64,000 nucleotides of DNA from Chryseobacterium aureum (GTDB lineage: Bacteria > Bacteroidota > Bacteroidia > Flavobacteriales > Weeksellaceae), in contig NZ_CP034661.1 of assembly GCF_003971235.1 (NCBI RefSeq), positions 1,612,001 through 1,676,000 on the forward strand, written 5' to 3'. Of this stretch, positions 19,801 through 29,200 are shown piece by piece. Numbering within the stretch: position 1 is the first letter of the stretch; every line of letters starts with the position of its first letter. The notes under the pieces are model-generated. The model was not told the origin of the DNA. It searched no databases and saw only the letters and a list, made by a program, of their open reading frames with translations. The position numbers and the translations under genes were made by a program.

Positions 19801-21585
19801 TCGCTGCCTGTTATTTTCATTGGTAACCAGTCCTCTGATGATCATTCCGCCGGATGCTGAAAAACGGTCTTCCTGCAATCCGACAGATATATCAAACCCT
19901 AAGCTCACCTGAGAACCGTCTGCTATTACTTTTATATCTTTGATGCTTGCCGGAAAATTAGCCAGTTTCTGTTCTCCTTCAACACCAAAATATTGTACTG
20001 TGATATAAGGAGCTTTGGTCTGAAGGGTTAACCCCTGAAATTTTACTCCTTTAAAATCAGCATCTTTTTTCTCATTCGGATCACTACTTTCTGCATATTT
20101 AGCATTAGCTCCGATATCGAAACTTCCGTTAAGAATAGCTTTAGGTAAAAATTCTCGGTTTTTCACCCGTAGTTCAATAGTTGATCCTATATCAATAAGC
20201 GCTTTAGCACTCCAGATATCAAATTTAATCTGATCAAGAGTAGTCACAGAAATAAGATATTCTTCTTCTGTGATCATTCCTCTGTATCCGAGATACTTTG
20301 GAATACCGGTATTCTGATTATCATTATTCTTTTGAACCGGAAGCTGGATGGTACCTTCTAAATTGGCTCCTACAATTTTAGAGGCGGCCAGATCTACTCC
20401 TATTTTATCCAGAGAATACCTCCATGCATTTTCTTTATTGGTAACCCCTCTGTCTATCGGAAAAAGATTGTTGGCAGCAAAACTTCCGGAAACCCCGTAA
20501 GAATCAATCAGAAGATTGTTGGCTTCAAAAGAAACCCGGCTGTCTATATGATCTTCCGTTTTGAATTCCTGGGGAAGACCTATCTTTAAAGTCTGCACAT
20601 ACAGCCCCCGCCAAGAATCTGTTCCGCCGATCAGATAGCCGTGGGTATTATAATATTGTGGGAATTGAACATCGGGATCTGTTCTGAGGTCACTTAAATC
20701 CAGTACAGCATTGTTGACAAAGAAAGAGAAATATCCTTTATCCTGATTTTTAATCTGTGACGTAATCGCAAAAGGACTGATGCTTACTTTCACCAACAGA
20801 TCATTCCAGTCGGTAGCTTTAATGGAAAAATCTCCACGAACTCTGTTCGTTACACCATTAACCCCGGTCTCAGGCAATACAGCACCATTGCTGTCTAAAG
20901 GAACAAGCACATTTCTGGAAATCTGAACATTCCCCTTCAGAGAAAGTTCTCTGATCCCATCACAATCGATGACGATATAGGTATTATCATTTACACTTTC
21001 ACCATTGGACCGGTTAAGTCTTCCTCCTTCAAGAGTAAGCATCCACTGGTTCTGGTTAAAAGGCATGCTGACATCTCCCAGCAAAGAAAGCTTTGCATCT
21101 CCAATAATTTTTCCGCTGTAGGAGAGCTTAATCCCTTCAGCACCAAAGAATAAGGATTTTCTGCCTCCTTCTGCTCCCTGCTGTGGGGTAACTACCCTTC
21201 CATAGACATTAATAAGCGCATATTCAGGAGTAAACTTTGCCTTGGTAACCACCAGACTATATTCTACGCTGGATATATTTTCTTTCAGCCCAATGGGAAA
21301 CTCAGTGAGCTCATTGGGATTTATGGTACTGGTAAAGTTTCCGCTCTTTTCCAGGGCATCGAATGCTGATGTGGCTTTACCAATCTCCTGATCGGTATCC
21401 GGATCATTTTCTGAAATTAATGAAAACCGGTCTGATGAAAACTCTGGTAAGAAATGATGACTATTGAGTTGACCGGGAAAAGATAAACTCTTGTATAAAT
21501 TGAGAGAATCATTTTTATCATGACTATTAGCTTTTGTAAAAACAAAAAATAAGAGCATAATAAAAATAGAATATATTTTTTTCAT
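16891..21585 (-). CDS. Giant secreted beta-rich protein, first gene of the TANFOR locus
   Basis: The ATG at 21585 (MKKIYSIFIMLLFFVFTKA) is chosen for its signal peptide; the longer frame starts only with a TTG. The 1564-residue product is a long run of beta-strand repeats with many Gly/Asn turns (LSLKGNVQISRN, GLALRAGIFGS). A Gly-rich central part is predicted to form barrel or beta-helix strands, and the C-terminal 350 residues carry Ig/FN3-like stretches. I recognise no enzyme motif and no clear T9SS sorting domain. It lies 45 bases upstream of the toxin gene in the same orientation, so it may help export, display or deliver the toxin; this is inference from linkage. Confidence 0.75.
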   Translation of the reverse strand: MKKIYSIFIMLLFFVFTKANSHDKNDSLNLYKSLSFPGQLNSHHFLPEFSSDRFSLISENDPDTDQEIGKATSAFDALEKSGNFTSTINPNELTEFPIGLKENISSVEYSLVVTKAKFTPEYALINVYGRVVTPQQGAEGGRKSLFFGAEGIKLSYSGKIIGDAKLSLLGDVSMPFNQNQWMLTLEGGRLNRSNGESVNDNTYIVIDCDGIRELSLKGNVQISRNVLVPLDSNGAVLPETGVNGVTNRVRGDFSIKATDWNDLLVKVSISPFAITSQIKNQDKGYFSFFVNNAVLDLSDLRTDPDVQFPQYYNTHGYLIGGTDSWRGLYVQTLKIGLPQEFKTEDHIDSRVSFEANNLLIDSYGVSGSFAANNLFPIDRGVTNKENAWRYSLDKIGVDLAASKIVGANLEGTIQLPVQKNNDNQNTGIPKYLGYRGMITEEEYLISVTTLDQIKFDIWSAKALIDIGSTIELRVKNREFLPKAILNGSFDIGANAKYAESSDPNEKKDADFKGVKFQGLTLQTKAPYITVQYFGVEGEQKLANFPASIKDIKVIADGSQVSLGFDISVGLQEDRFSASGGMIIRGLVTNENNRQRWKYDGFDLTKLGLHKVDIGVAIVTGEFQLMRKDPLYGNGFRAFLKAELTAVKGITVSVNAAYGYSTFRYWGFEGSVRGLAIQASALRITGFTGGAFYHMIPDREMSLDPAYADKALVLRPDNTVGLALRAGIFGSIPKENTIDIMAGFNISTNPNGGLANIGFMGEAVVMANLSKLVPGDPMAGLKDKFKEMVGKPAFLEKLKDKRLNSVLDVADVDKEYPVTENMEGAIHAKLAMNYDFNNKVFHASLDVFVNIANGIIKGIGPNGRAGWAVVHIAPDEWYMHIGTPTDMIGLKVGFGNFYLQSGSYFMVGNRIPGSPPPPQEVADILGLQLNDIDYMSSLNALGDGKGFAFGTHLKFDTGDMTALFLYARFQAGLGTDIMLKNYGEAKCSNRGGEKIGINGWYANGQAYVYLQGELGIKIKLWFIKKKIPIIKAGVASLLQAKGPNPFWVRGYLGGYYNLLGGMIKGRFRFKMEFGEECVLENSSVLGGMKIISDLTPKKDETDVDVFAIPQATFAVRVNEPIVIPEDDGDHTYKVVVDKMTVIDDQGKEIKGIIEYTPSKDVANFISEDILPPNKKLKAVTQVSFMEKKNGMYEVVMADGQKAVEVEERVFTTGGAPNVIPLQNIQYAYPVPDQENYYTGESGKGYIKLKRGQDYLFDDPDWNTVSAFAAESATESDFSYNTNDNTVNFNTPNLGKQKEYTFALIAKNKNGNSAATGNQTVEQTVKNEENQEDSGVSVTTEVKKAQSLSKNGEIERLAFVFKTSKYNTFADKMSGLRFNPLWIRVSSDVVTLQNNMNADEYFDAVEISGSKFTDNLPLINLTAMMDDSFANKFKGLIYNNYPFDELTLNRAENEDDTAGIPPVKAFPVFTSYLQYLGNEKGNGFLKQTFPFKYDLFSYYKSDWYELISKAASKYVGAPANTRPALINTLLQSTYGIIPETKYNVKAQYILPGNKPGTEKQINYEFK

Positions 21586-21599
21586 GCATTGTGTTTTTG

Positions 21600-21607
21600 C
21601 AAAAGTA
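21600..21607 (-). promoter_or_regulatory. Candidate promoter -7 box of the TANFOR locus
   Basis: On the minus strand this reads TACTTTTG, matching the Bacteroidetes -7 consensus TAnnTTTG. It lies 14 bases upstream of the chosen ATG at 21585. No clear TTTG -33 box is seen at the usual distance. Confidence 0.45.
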
Positions 21608-21886
21608 TATTTTTTAATTCCATTTTTATAAATTCCGTAAAAAAATATTTTATTTTTCAACAAGAATAATTATGTATCAAATAACATTATAAATTTCAAA
21701 TTCACAAAACCAACACACTCATTACAAAATAGTTATAAAATAAATTATTTCAAAAATTTTTTTAAAACAACTATATTTTTTATCAAAATAATATATTTTA
21801 AGAATTATATAAATCCAAACAAAATAATTATATTATTATATTTATCATAAATAATTCATTAAAATAACTAAACAATACATTCAAAA
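21608..21886. other. AT-rich divergent intergenic region
   Basis: Very AT-rich spacer with many A and T tracts between the divergent TANFOR locus and the TetR gene. Apart from the boxes listed at its edges I see no gene or strong hairpin. The A-tracts may give curved DNA upstream of both promoters. Confidence 0.5.
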
Positions 21887-21922
21887 AAATGTCTCAATAT
21901 TGAGACATTTGTCTTAGATTTG
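21887..21922 (+). promoter_or_regulatory. TetR-type operator palindrome overlapping a promoter
   Basis: Bases 21887-21910 form a perfect 24-bp palindrome with half-site TGTCTCA / TGAGACA around ATAT. Immediately after it, 21915-21922 reads TAGATTTG, a full match to the -7 box TAnnTTTG. The palindrome thus covers the place of the -33 box, so a bound regulator would block the polymerase. The following gene is a TetR-family regulator, so autoregulation is the simplest reading. Confidence 0.75.
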
Positions 21923-21937
21923 AACAAAAAAATACAT

Positions 21938-22498
21938 ATGGATACTCAACAGAAAATTATCTACACAGCCATACAGGTGTTGAATGAGGATTTTTCGGCG
22001 ACATTTGAAGAAATTGCTGTACAATGCAATCTTAACCGAAGAACTTTACACCGCTACTTTAAAAACAGAAGCGAATTATTGGGAGCCTGTTATAAAAATA
22101 TGATGGGTTCCTGGGAAGAAGCAGCCATTAAAGCCTTTAACAGTTCTAATGATCCTGTAATACAGCTGGAAAATCTGTTATATGCCGGAATTGACAGCGG
22201 AATCCAATATGCTTTTTTAATCAGGCTCAACGAAATTGAACCTACTTATACAATAGAAACAGGCAAAGACTATATAAAAGCAAGAACTGATCTGTTCAGT
22301 GCCATACAGAAACTGCAAAAAAAGAAGATAATAGACAGCCAGTTACCGATACCCTGGATAAAAATACTCTTTACCAATATCATTACAGCAACCATCACAG
22401 CCTACAGATCAGGAGATATTGCGCCCAATGAAATAAAGAAACTCGCCTGGAATTCTTTCAGCAGAAGTATAGGTTTACCAGTAAATACACAGAAATGA
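21938..22498 (+). CDS. TetR-family transcriptional regulator
   Basis: 186 residues from the ATG at 21938; a TTG 18 bases earlier would fall inside the promoter box. Residues 1-50 form the TetR helix-turn-helix (FEEIAVQCNLNRRTLHRYFK), ending in the typical RYFKNRSELL. The rest is the helical ligand-binding and dimerisation domain, whose ligand cannot be read from sequence. The stop overlaps the next start (ATGA), so it is co-translated with the esterase. The perfect palindrome in its promoter is the probable operator. Confidence 0.9.
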   Translation: MDTQQKIIYTAIQVLNEDFSATFEEIAVQCNLNRRTLHRYFKNRSELLGACYKNMMGSWEEAAIKAFNSSNDPVIQLENLLYAGIDSGIQYAFLIRLNEIEPTYTIETGKDYIKARTDLFSAIQKLQKKKIIDSQLPIPWIKILFTNIITATITAYRSGDIAPNEIKKLAWNSFSRSIGLPVNTQK

Positions 22499-23337
22499 TA
22501 CATTCTTTTTTAATGATAGGCCAGTCTAATATGGCAGGACGCGGCTATACAAAGGAAGTTCCTTTAATTTTTGATGAACATATTAAAATGCAGAGAAACG
22601 GGTTGTGGCAGATTATGCGTGAACCCATTAATTTTGATCGTCCCAGTTCTGGTGTAGGACTGGCTTCCTCTTTTGCTGCTGCCTGGAGACTGGATAATGA
22701 ACATGATGAAATAGGGCTGATTCCCTGTGCTGACGGAGGAACCAGCCTTGATGACTGGGCGGTAGGCGGTGCACTTTTTGAAAATGCAGTATCACAGGCA
22801 AAGCTTGCCCAAAGAACAAGTGAGCTTAAGGGAATTCTATGGCATCAGGGCGAAAATGACTGCTCTCCGGAAAAGGTAAGTCGATATCAGGAAAAATTTT
22901 CAGCTGTTATTGATGCATTTCGGCAGCAGCTCAATATTCCTGAAGTTCCGCTTATTATAGGAGGTTTGGGAGATTTTTTACCTGATGGGATATTGGGGCA
23001 GTATTTTGCCCATTATTCTTCGGTCAATCAGGAATTGGAGCAGTTTGCCAGGTCTCATAAACACTGTTATTTCGTAACCGCGAAAGGGCTTACTGCCAAT
23101 CCTGACGGTATTCATTTTAATGCCCGCTCACAAAGGTTATTCGGAATACGATATTATCATGCTTATCATCATCTCAAACAGATTTTGAATCCTTTGAATA
23201 ATGAGGAGAGCTTACTGAATACAATTTATAGCCGTCCTTATACAAAAACAGAAAAAATTAAGCTGCTGGAGAATGAATTTGCATTGGGAAATATGGATGC
23301 CGGCACCTATTTAATTAAGCTAAAAATCCTGGGATAG
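22495..23337 (+). CDS. SASA-family (sialate O-acetylesterase-like) carbohydrate esterase
   Basis: 280 residues with SGNH/SASA hydrolase landmarks: block I IGQSNMAGRG with nucleophile Ser11, the ADGGTSLDDW oxyanion region, WHQGEND, and the C-terminal catalytic pair in PDGIHF (Asp204, His207). Such enzymes remove acetyl groups from glycans. No signal peptide is seen, so it should act in the cytoplasm, unlike most xylan-type homologues. About 60 extra C-terminal residues (YTKTEKIKLLENEFALG...) form a short helical tail. It is translationally coupled to the TetR gene, so expression probably follows that regulator's ligand. Confidence 0.85.
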   Translation: MIHSFLMIGQSNMAGRGYTKEVPLIFDEHIKMQRNGLWQIMREPINFDRPSSGVGLASSFAAAWRLDNEHDEIGLIPCADGGTSLDDWAVGGALFENAVSQAKLAQRTSELKGILWHQGENDCSPEKVSRYQEKFSAVIDAFRQQLNIPEVPLIIGGLGDFLPDGILGQYFAHYSSVNQELEQFARSHKHCYFVTAKGLTANPDGIHFNARSQRLFGIRYYHAYHHLKQILNPLNNEESLLNTIYSRPYTKTEKIKLLENEFALGNMDAGTYLIKLKILG

Positions 23338-23379
23338 GAATATTATCTTACACTCTTTTTGAATCTACATTAAAATTAT

Positions 23380-23412
23380 AAAAATCCAGTATACTACTCA
23401 TATTGGATTTTT
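23380..23412. terminator. Bidirectional hairpin terminator
   Basis: Arms AAAAATCCAGTAT (23380-23392) and ATATTGGATTTTT (23400-23412) pair with one G-U position and a 7-base loop. U-runs on either strand suit termination of the converging esterase and DUF1826-like genes. Confidence 0.75.
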
Positions 23413-23433
23413 CTATTGAATGAGTTCTTACAA

Positions 23434-24132
23434 TCAGCAAATCAACAGCAATCTATACTCTCCCTCGTTTTCAACAGGTGCTCTGTGCACACAGGGCAAA
23501 GCCTGCTGACCGGGATGGTCTACTGCCAGACGCCAAAGATGGCCCGCTCCTAAATTCACGGCTTCCGCATCAGGTTTTGGCTGATAATGCAAATCGAAGA
23601 AATACTCTTTCAGGAAGGCCTCAAATTCTTCTTCCGGACCGTTGTGCAATTGTTTTAATTTTTCACGGATTTCCGGAATCAAAATTTTCTGTTCCACCTG
23701 ATCATTGGCAATGATATCACTTGCCGCCCCGTGATAGGTACATAAAAAAGTATCTGTTGCAATAGGTGAACGGTCTACATGGTATGAATACACATCAGTT
23801 GAAATAAAACCCAGCTCTTCGTCCCGGTCATAATACTTAAGCAAATTCAAAGAGGGAGAAGCACCAAAATCCGACAATAATCTCATATCACTCAAGATTA
23901 TTTCTCTGGCCATCATTCCTCCTGCTGAAAGCTGTAAAGCCAAAAGATCTTCCGGAAAAATTTCTGTAATATTATCTTCCGGCTGAAGTTTTGAGACGAT
24001 TTCCTTAAAATCTCCGGAGAGCTCTCTGTGCAAGCAAATAGCATTCATTGTTCCATGAAAGCGGGAGTTTATGAGTTCCGAAAAGGAAGTAACAACTTCA
24101 ATTTGACTGTTATCAGAAAATGCATTGCTCAT
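23434..24132 (-). CDS. DUF1826-like protein
   Basis: 232 residues from the ATG at 24132 (MSNAFSDNSQIEVV...). An upstream in-frame extension is possible but would run past the candidate promoter box. The centre contains a YHVDRSP ... FLCTYHGAASD pattern like the HVDN ... CTYRGPGTEW core of DUF1826, whose function is unknown; in some bacteria DUF1826 genes are linked to zinc homeostasis. The C-terminal end has GAGHLWRLAVDHPGQQALPCVHRAP, also typical of that family. No signal peptide. The gene stands alone between terminators. Confidence 0.65.
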   Translation of the reverse strand: MSNAFSDNSQIEVVTSFSELINSRFHGTMNAICLHRELSGDFKEIVSKLQPEDNITEIFPEDLLALQLSAGGMMAREIILSDMRLLSDFGASPSLNLLKYYDRDEELGFISTDVYSYHVDRSPIATDTFLCTYHGAASDIIANDQVEQKILIPEIREKLKQLHNGPEEEFEAFLKEYFFDLHYQPKPDAEAVNLGAGHLWRLAVDHPGQQALPCVHRAPVENEGEYRLLLIC

Positions 24133-24168
24133 ATTTTGAAATAAAGACTTTAGCGGCTTAATCGTATG

Positions 24169-24176
24169 CAAAAATA
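24169..24176 (-). promoter_or_regulatory. Candidate -7 promoter box of the DUF1826-like gene
   Basis: Reads TATTTTTG on the minus strand, matching TAnnTTTG, 36 bases before the chosen ATG. This supports the 24132 start over the longer frame. Confidence 0.4.
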
Positions 24177-24231
24177 CGGAATAGCAGATCAAAAAATGCT
24201 ATTATAAAGAACGCAGGATATAAAAACGTAT

Positions 24232-24263
24232 AAAAAAACAGCGTTCTCCATCAGAGAACACTG
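24232..24263 (-). terminator. Intrinsic terminator of the propeller protein gene
   Basis: Stem CAGCGTTCTC / GAGAACACTG (one wobble pair) with a CATCA loop, followed on the minus strand by seven or more U residues. It lies 38 bases past the stop at 24301. Confidence 0.88.
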
Positions 24264-24300
24264 CTTATATATAGGGTTATTAATTTTCGGTTTTTGTTTT

Positions 24301-26163
24301 TTACTTCTTCAGTATTTTTTCTGTTACTGTAGAAGATTTTGTTTTAAGTTTGATGTAATATACTCCCGTCTGAAGAGAGGATACTACAACCTGTTCCTGT
24401 GCCATATTCAAAGCTCCCTGTTTTACGAGCTGCCCCGCCGCACCAAAGATTTCGTAAGAAACCAAGGGTTCCTTACTTCTGATGGTAAGCACATCCTGAA
24501 CCGGATTCGGGAATAATTGAATTCCTGCCTGAACGGCTGTTTCCTCAACCGACATCTGACTGCATGCTGATTTAGCATATTTTGTAATAAAAGACTGGGA
24601 TTTCCCTCCCACTACATTGACTGTCATTGTATTGACGTTATCATTGGCATCTGTAAACAGCTGGTCATGAAAAAGGCCACCTAATACATAATTTCCATTT
24701 TTATCTACTGCAATTGCCGTAAATTCATCCTGAACCTGAAAGTTACTATAAATTTCCCCGGTACCGATTACGGCTCCTGTATCTTTATTAAAGCGTACCA
24801 ACAAAGGATCAGATAAATCTGAATTGGGACGCGTCATGGAAAAACTTCCCCAAATTTCATTCCAGCTTCCTTTAGCAAAAGCAAGTTCATTACCGTTAAC
24901 CGCAATTTTTCCTTTCATAAAACGATAGGCTGAAAAGCTGGTAAGCCCGTCGGGAACTTTTGCCCATTGTACAGCTCCATCAGCATTCAGCTTCATCACA
25001 AAAGGGGTCTGTCCCTGATAATTTTGTACCGGAAAAGAATAGTTTCCGAAAGTGGCAGGAACTGTTCCTGAAAAATAACGTCCGGAAATATAGATATCTG
25101 TAGACCCCGGTGCTTTGATTACGGAATGAATTTCATCATCCATAAACCCTGGTAAGCTGTTATCAAATTCTTTTCTCCATACTTCAGCTCCTGTGCTTCC
25201 ATTAAATGCTAGTATGTAGGCGTTTTTTGTAAACGGGACAGCATTGTACGAGAAGTCTTCCATGTTGCTGGTATAGTTTCCAAACATTCTTTTACCTGCC
25301 AGATAATATCTGTTCAACGTTTCATCATACAGCAGATTCACTTTACCGTCTGTTCCTCCTGCTGTAAGCCCTCCTGTAATAGGAAGTAATAACGGAGTGG
25401 CAGGTGTCATATTCCCGTTGTCATAGTTAAATTTAACCAGATAATACTGAAATGATGCAGTGAATGTTGAAGGTACCGTAATCAGCCCGTTTAAATGAGT
25501 TCCTGCTCTGAACCCCATAATGGCATGAATATTTTTGGAAGAATCCATATACATCATCTGAACATCACAACGTCTGCTAAGATAATTGACATCTCCCTGC
25601 AAAGGCTTGCTCCAATCCAATGTTCCGTCAGAAGTTTTGTATTTTAGAAGATACCCTGCCTTATGTGCAGGTTCTACGGTCTGATCATAATTGGTATAGA
25701 AAGGCATTGTATGGGTAGCATCAAAATGCATAGGAACAGCGGTTGGATCTCCGCTGTATGAATTGTTATAAAGAGTAGCCAATACATACAGCCCACCATT
25801 GTTATCCACTTCAATATGCCAGGCATTTTCACCGTCTTCTGATCCTCCTATAACTGTAGACCATAATGTATTACCCTGACAGTCTGTAGCAAATAACATA
25901 AGATCACGAAGTCCGTAATTAGGTACAGATACTCCGTTCAGGTTTTGACCTCCTCCCCATACACTTGCGAGATAATAGGTGTTGTTATTGTTATCTACAA
26001 CAATATCCCGGATAGATTCATCAAATTGGTAATTAAACCCCGGATCAGCAGAACCAGATTGTCCGCCGGCCTGTTTTGCCCATTGCCACTGGTAAGTCTG
26101 GCTAAAAGATAATACCGGCAGCATAAGCAATAATCCCCACAGTTTGTTTTTTAATTGTATCAT
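24301..26163 (-). CDS. T9SS cargo protein with SBBP-type beta-propeller
   Basis: 620 residues, signal peptide MIQLKNKLWGLLLMLPVLSFSQ. The body repeats the pattern D..GN.Y..G.F.G.....G......Q..FV.K....G...W, as in SBBP beta-propellers, across about residues 30-530. The last 75 residues are a type A T9SS sorting domain (LFPNPVQDVLTI ... VTEKILKK). So it should be exported across the outer membrane and anchored or released by T9SS. Ligand or activity unknown. It follows the PKD giant in the same orientation, but a strong terminator separates them. Confidence 0.88.
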   Translation of the reverse strand: MIQLKNKLWGLLLMLPVLSFSQTYQWQWAKQAGGQSGSADPGFNYQFDESIRDIVVDNNNNTYYLASVWGGGQNLNGVSVPNYGLRDLMLFATDCQGNTLWSTVIGGSEDGENAWHIEVDNNGGLYVLATLYNNSYSGDPTAVPMHFDATHTMPFYTNYDQTVEPAHKAGYLLKYKTSDGTLDWSKPLQGDVNYLSRRCDVQMMYMDSSKNIHAIMGFRAGTHLNGLITVPSTFTASFQYYLVKFNYDNGNMTPATPLLLPITGGLTAGGTDGKVNLLYDETLNRYYLAGKRMFGNYTSNMEDFSYNAVPFTKNAYILAFNGSTGAEVWRKEFDNSLPGFMDDEIHSVIKAPGSTDIYISGRYFSGTVPATFGNYSFPVQNYQGQTPFVMKLNADGAVQWAKVPDGLTSFSAYRFMKGKIAVNGNELAFAKGSWNEIWGSFSMTRPNSDLSDPLLVRFNKDTGAVIGTGEIYSNFQVQDEFTAIAVDKNGNYVLGGLFHDQLFTDANDNVNTMTVNVVGGKSQSFITKYAKSACSQMSVEETAVQAGIQLFPNPVQDVLTIRSKEPLVSYEIFGAAGQLVKQGALNMAQEQVVVSSLQTGVYYIKLKTKSSTVTEKILKK

Positions 26164-26191
26164 ATAAATTCATTTAATTATCACATACGAT

Positions 26192-26222
26192 AAAAAAACA
26201 GTGCTCTCCGGAGAGAACACTG
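26192..26222 (-). terminator. Intrinsic terminator of the PKD giant gene
   Basis: Stem built from CAGTG / CACTG and CTCT / AGAG around a CCGG loop with a two-base bulge, followed on the minus strand by seven U residues. Its stem sequence closely resembles the hairpin at 24239-24263. Confidence 0.8.
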
Positions 26223-26234
26223 ATTTATAAGTCA

Positions 26235-29200
26235 CTAATTTTTAATTAGTTTTCCTTGTAATGATGTGTCTCCCGTTTGTACAATAACGATATAAACACC
26301 TTGCAGCCAGCTGGAAACTTCCACGTCTACCTCTCCGGAAGCCGCTTTCACTTCTTTACGGAATTTGATATTGCCCATGGCATCAAAAACTGTAATCTGT
26401 TTTGCCAGTAATTTTTCATCGCCCGTATTATACGAGATTTTCACTTTTTCCTTCGCAGGATTTGGTATCATTTTCAGAGAAGAGACAGCAGCAGCGGTAA
26501 CGCTTCTTGATGCACTTCTCATACCCATCCATTCCGGATCTACCGCTTTAGTACTAAACTTACACGTTTCATTATAGAACAAGATCTCATCTACACCCTG
26601 GAAATTCGGGTTTGGATAGAAAGCTAATGGATTAACATTCATATCATACACCCCTCCTGCAGGAATGGTAATAATAGACGGAATATAAGTTCCATATCCA
26701 TTAACACTGGAAACATTAAGACTTATTGGCTGTCCTCCAGCATTGTGAATAACACCAGAAACAGCGTAATGGTCTCCTACCCACTTCATTGGTTTAATGT
26801 CTCCTTCAATCTTACAATCTGTTTCGTATCCACATTCTTTACCCGGATAGTAATTCATGGTTCCGGATGTATACTGGCATCCCAAATGATTTACCTGTAA
26901 TTGGTATGTACCCGCAGAACCAATATATAATGGGAAGATGAAGTTATTGTTTCCACTCTGAATACTGTTTCCGAACAGCATCCAGTCATGATGGTCAAAT
27001 ACTCCTTTCGGTCCTATGATATAATTATTTTCTCTCAGACATTCGTCATAGCATCCTGTAGGGAATACCCACATCAGGCTTTCAAGACTTAACGGTACTT
27101 CTACAGAATTAGATACTTTACAACCACTTGGCGCCGTATAGGTAACCTGGAATACCCCCCCTTCATTTACGGTAATTGTCTGGCCAGACATTCCATTACT
27201 CCAGTTATAATCTCCAGCAGATGGTCCTGATGCAGTTAACTGAATTTTATAAGGCTGGCAGCTCACCAAACTGTATGTTGCCGTAATAGATGATGGTGGG
27301 TTGCTCACCGTAAGGGTAAAGTTTTTAGAGCTTGTACATCCTGATGTACCCGGAGTTCTTACTTCCAGGGTATACACATAAGTACCTGCAGTTAATGCCC
27401 CTGTATTAAGAGTAATCGGGTAAGGAGCAGAAGTCCATGGTATAACTACTGAACCTGCTTTTTTCCATTGATATTCTAATGTATTATCTGTAACAAGACC
27501 AGTCAGTATTGTAGAAGATCCTGCGCAGATATTGGCTTTTCCTGAAATATTCACATACGGAGCATTTTTCACCGTCACTGTTGCAGCTTTAGTACTCATG
27601 ATGCTTGTTTTACAACCATCAGGTGATACCAATACCGGCCAGTAAGTTCCTGACTGAGTCGGCGTGAATGTCAATGAATTTGGCGCTCCTGGCACTGGTT
27701 GAGAACCATTCATCCAGATATACTGACTGGCAGTTCCTACAGAACCATTAAACACAAGCGTAGGAACAGATCCTGCACAGGCAACCACATTAATAGGTGA
27801 AATATTACCATCAATAAAGGCTTCTTTCACACTAATATTAGCAACTGGTGAAGTATATACACATCCGTTAGGGGTAGTGATTTTTAGCTGTACTGTCTTT
27901 GCTCCACTTGTATTATAGGTAACTGTTGCACCTGATCCTGAAGCCACATATGCTGTACCATCAAAAAGCCAGGTGTATGTATTAGCCGAGTTGTACCCTG
28001 CCGCAGTGAATGTAATAGGCTCACGTACACAGATCCATGCCGGAACCAGGAAGTTGGTATTTGGAACTGGAGCTAATGTAACAGTTTGCGTAGTTGTACA
28101 CGATGGCTTTCCTGGCGCAGACATTGTCATGGTAAAGGTATAAGTACCTGGCGCAAGGTTGTTGTAAGTAGCCGTCTGTCCTGTTTGGGTGGGCTGACCC
28201 GGGCTGGTGAATGTATATGTAATAGATGACTGGTTGATCTCAAAAATAGTAGAACTATTGAAAAGCGTCACATTATATCCGTTTCCGTTACATACTGTAC
28301 TCACACTGAACTTAGGCTCATAGTTCTTTCTTACTTCTACTGCTTTGCTGTACCAGCACGAACCATATCTTAACCGTACAAAAACAATATGTGCCCCTGC
28401 AAGAGTTGTCTGATACGTTGCCGTAGGCTGCCCCTGAGGAGAAGTTAAAGTAAGTACACTGTCTGATGACCATTCGATCTGATCAGGAGTTCCATTATAC
28501 GTTAATCCTGAAGTAGAAATCGTATTACAACCTGACCATGTAGCCGCAAAGTTGATCTGAGGATCTGCATTACAAGATCCACTGCTTGGACAAAGCTGGC
28601 TTACATTAATGTTTTGTGAGTAAACCACACAACCATTAATATCTATAGCACGTACCCTATAGGTTCCAAAAGCACCTGCACCTCCTATGGTATAAGAGTT
28701 GGTGGTAGCTCCTGATATGGCCGAATTATTTTTGAACCATTGCCATGAAGTAATATTGGTAAGTCCTGTGGAGCTGTTAGCCGTAAGAGTATACGGGGTC
28801 ATTGTGGTAGGATCACATACCAGGATATTATATACCGGAGAAACAGTAATAATAGTTTCAGGATATATCGTAAAGTTAGCACTTGCTGTAGGCTTATAGT
28901 TACATCCGTTAGTTCCTGTATAAGTTACTGTAACCGTTTGAGAAATATTACTTCCTGATCCGTTTTGAATATATCCGTTATTCGGGAAGCTGTAATTTCC
29001 TGTTGGATTATAAGTGGTATTATAGGTAGTTCCGTTGGCAAAAGTGAAAGTCACCCCCGTTGCTGAAGCGATTGATCCCTGATTTACAGAGAATGACAGA
29101 TTGGAACCTAAACAGATTCCTCCAACGTTTGTGAAGCTTACCACAGGAAGCGGTAATAAAGATACCGGAACACTGATGATTTTTGTTACTCCACATTTTA

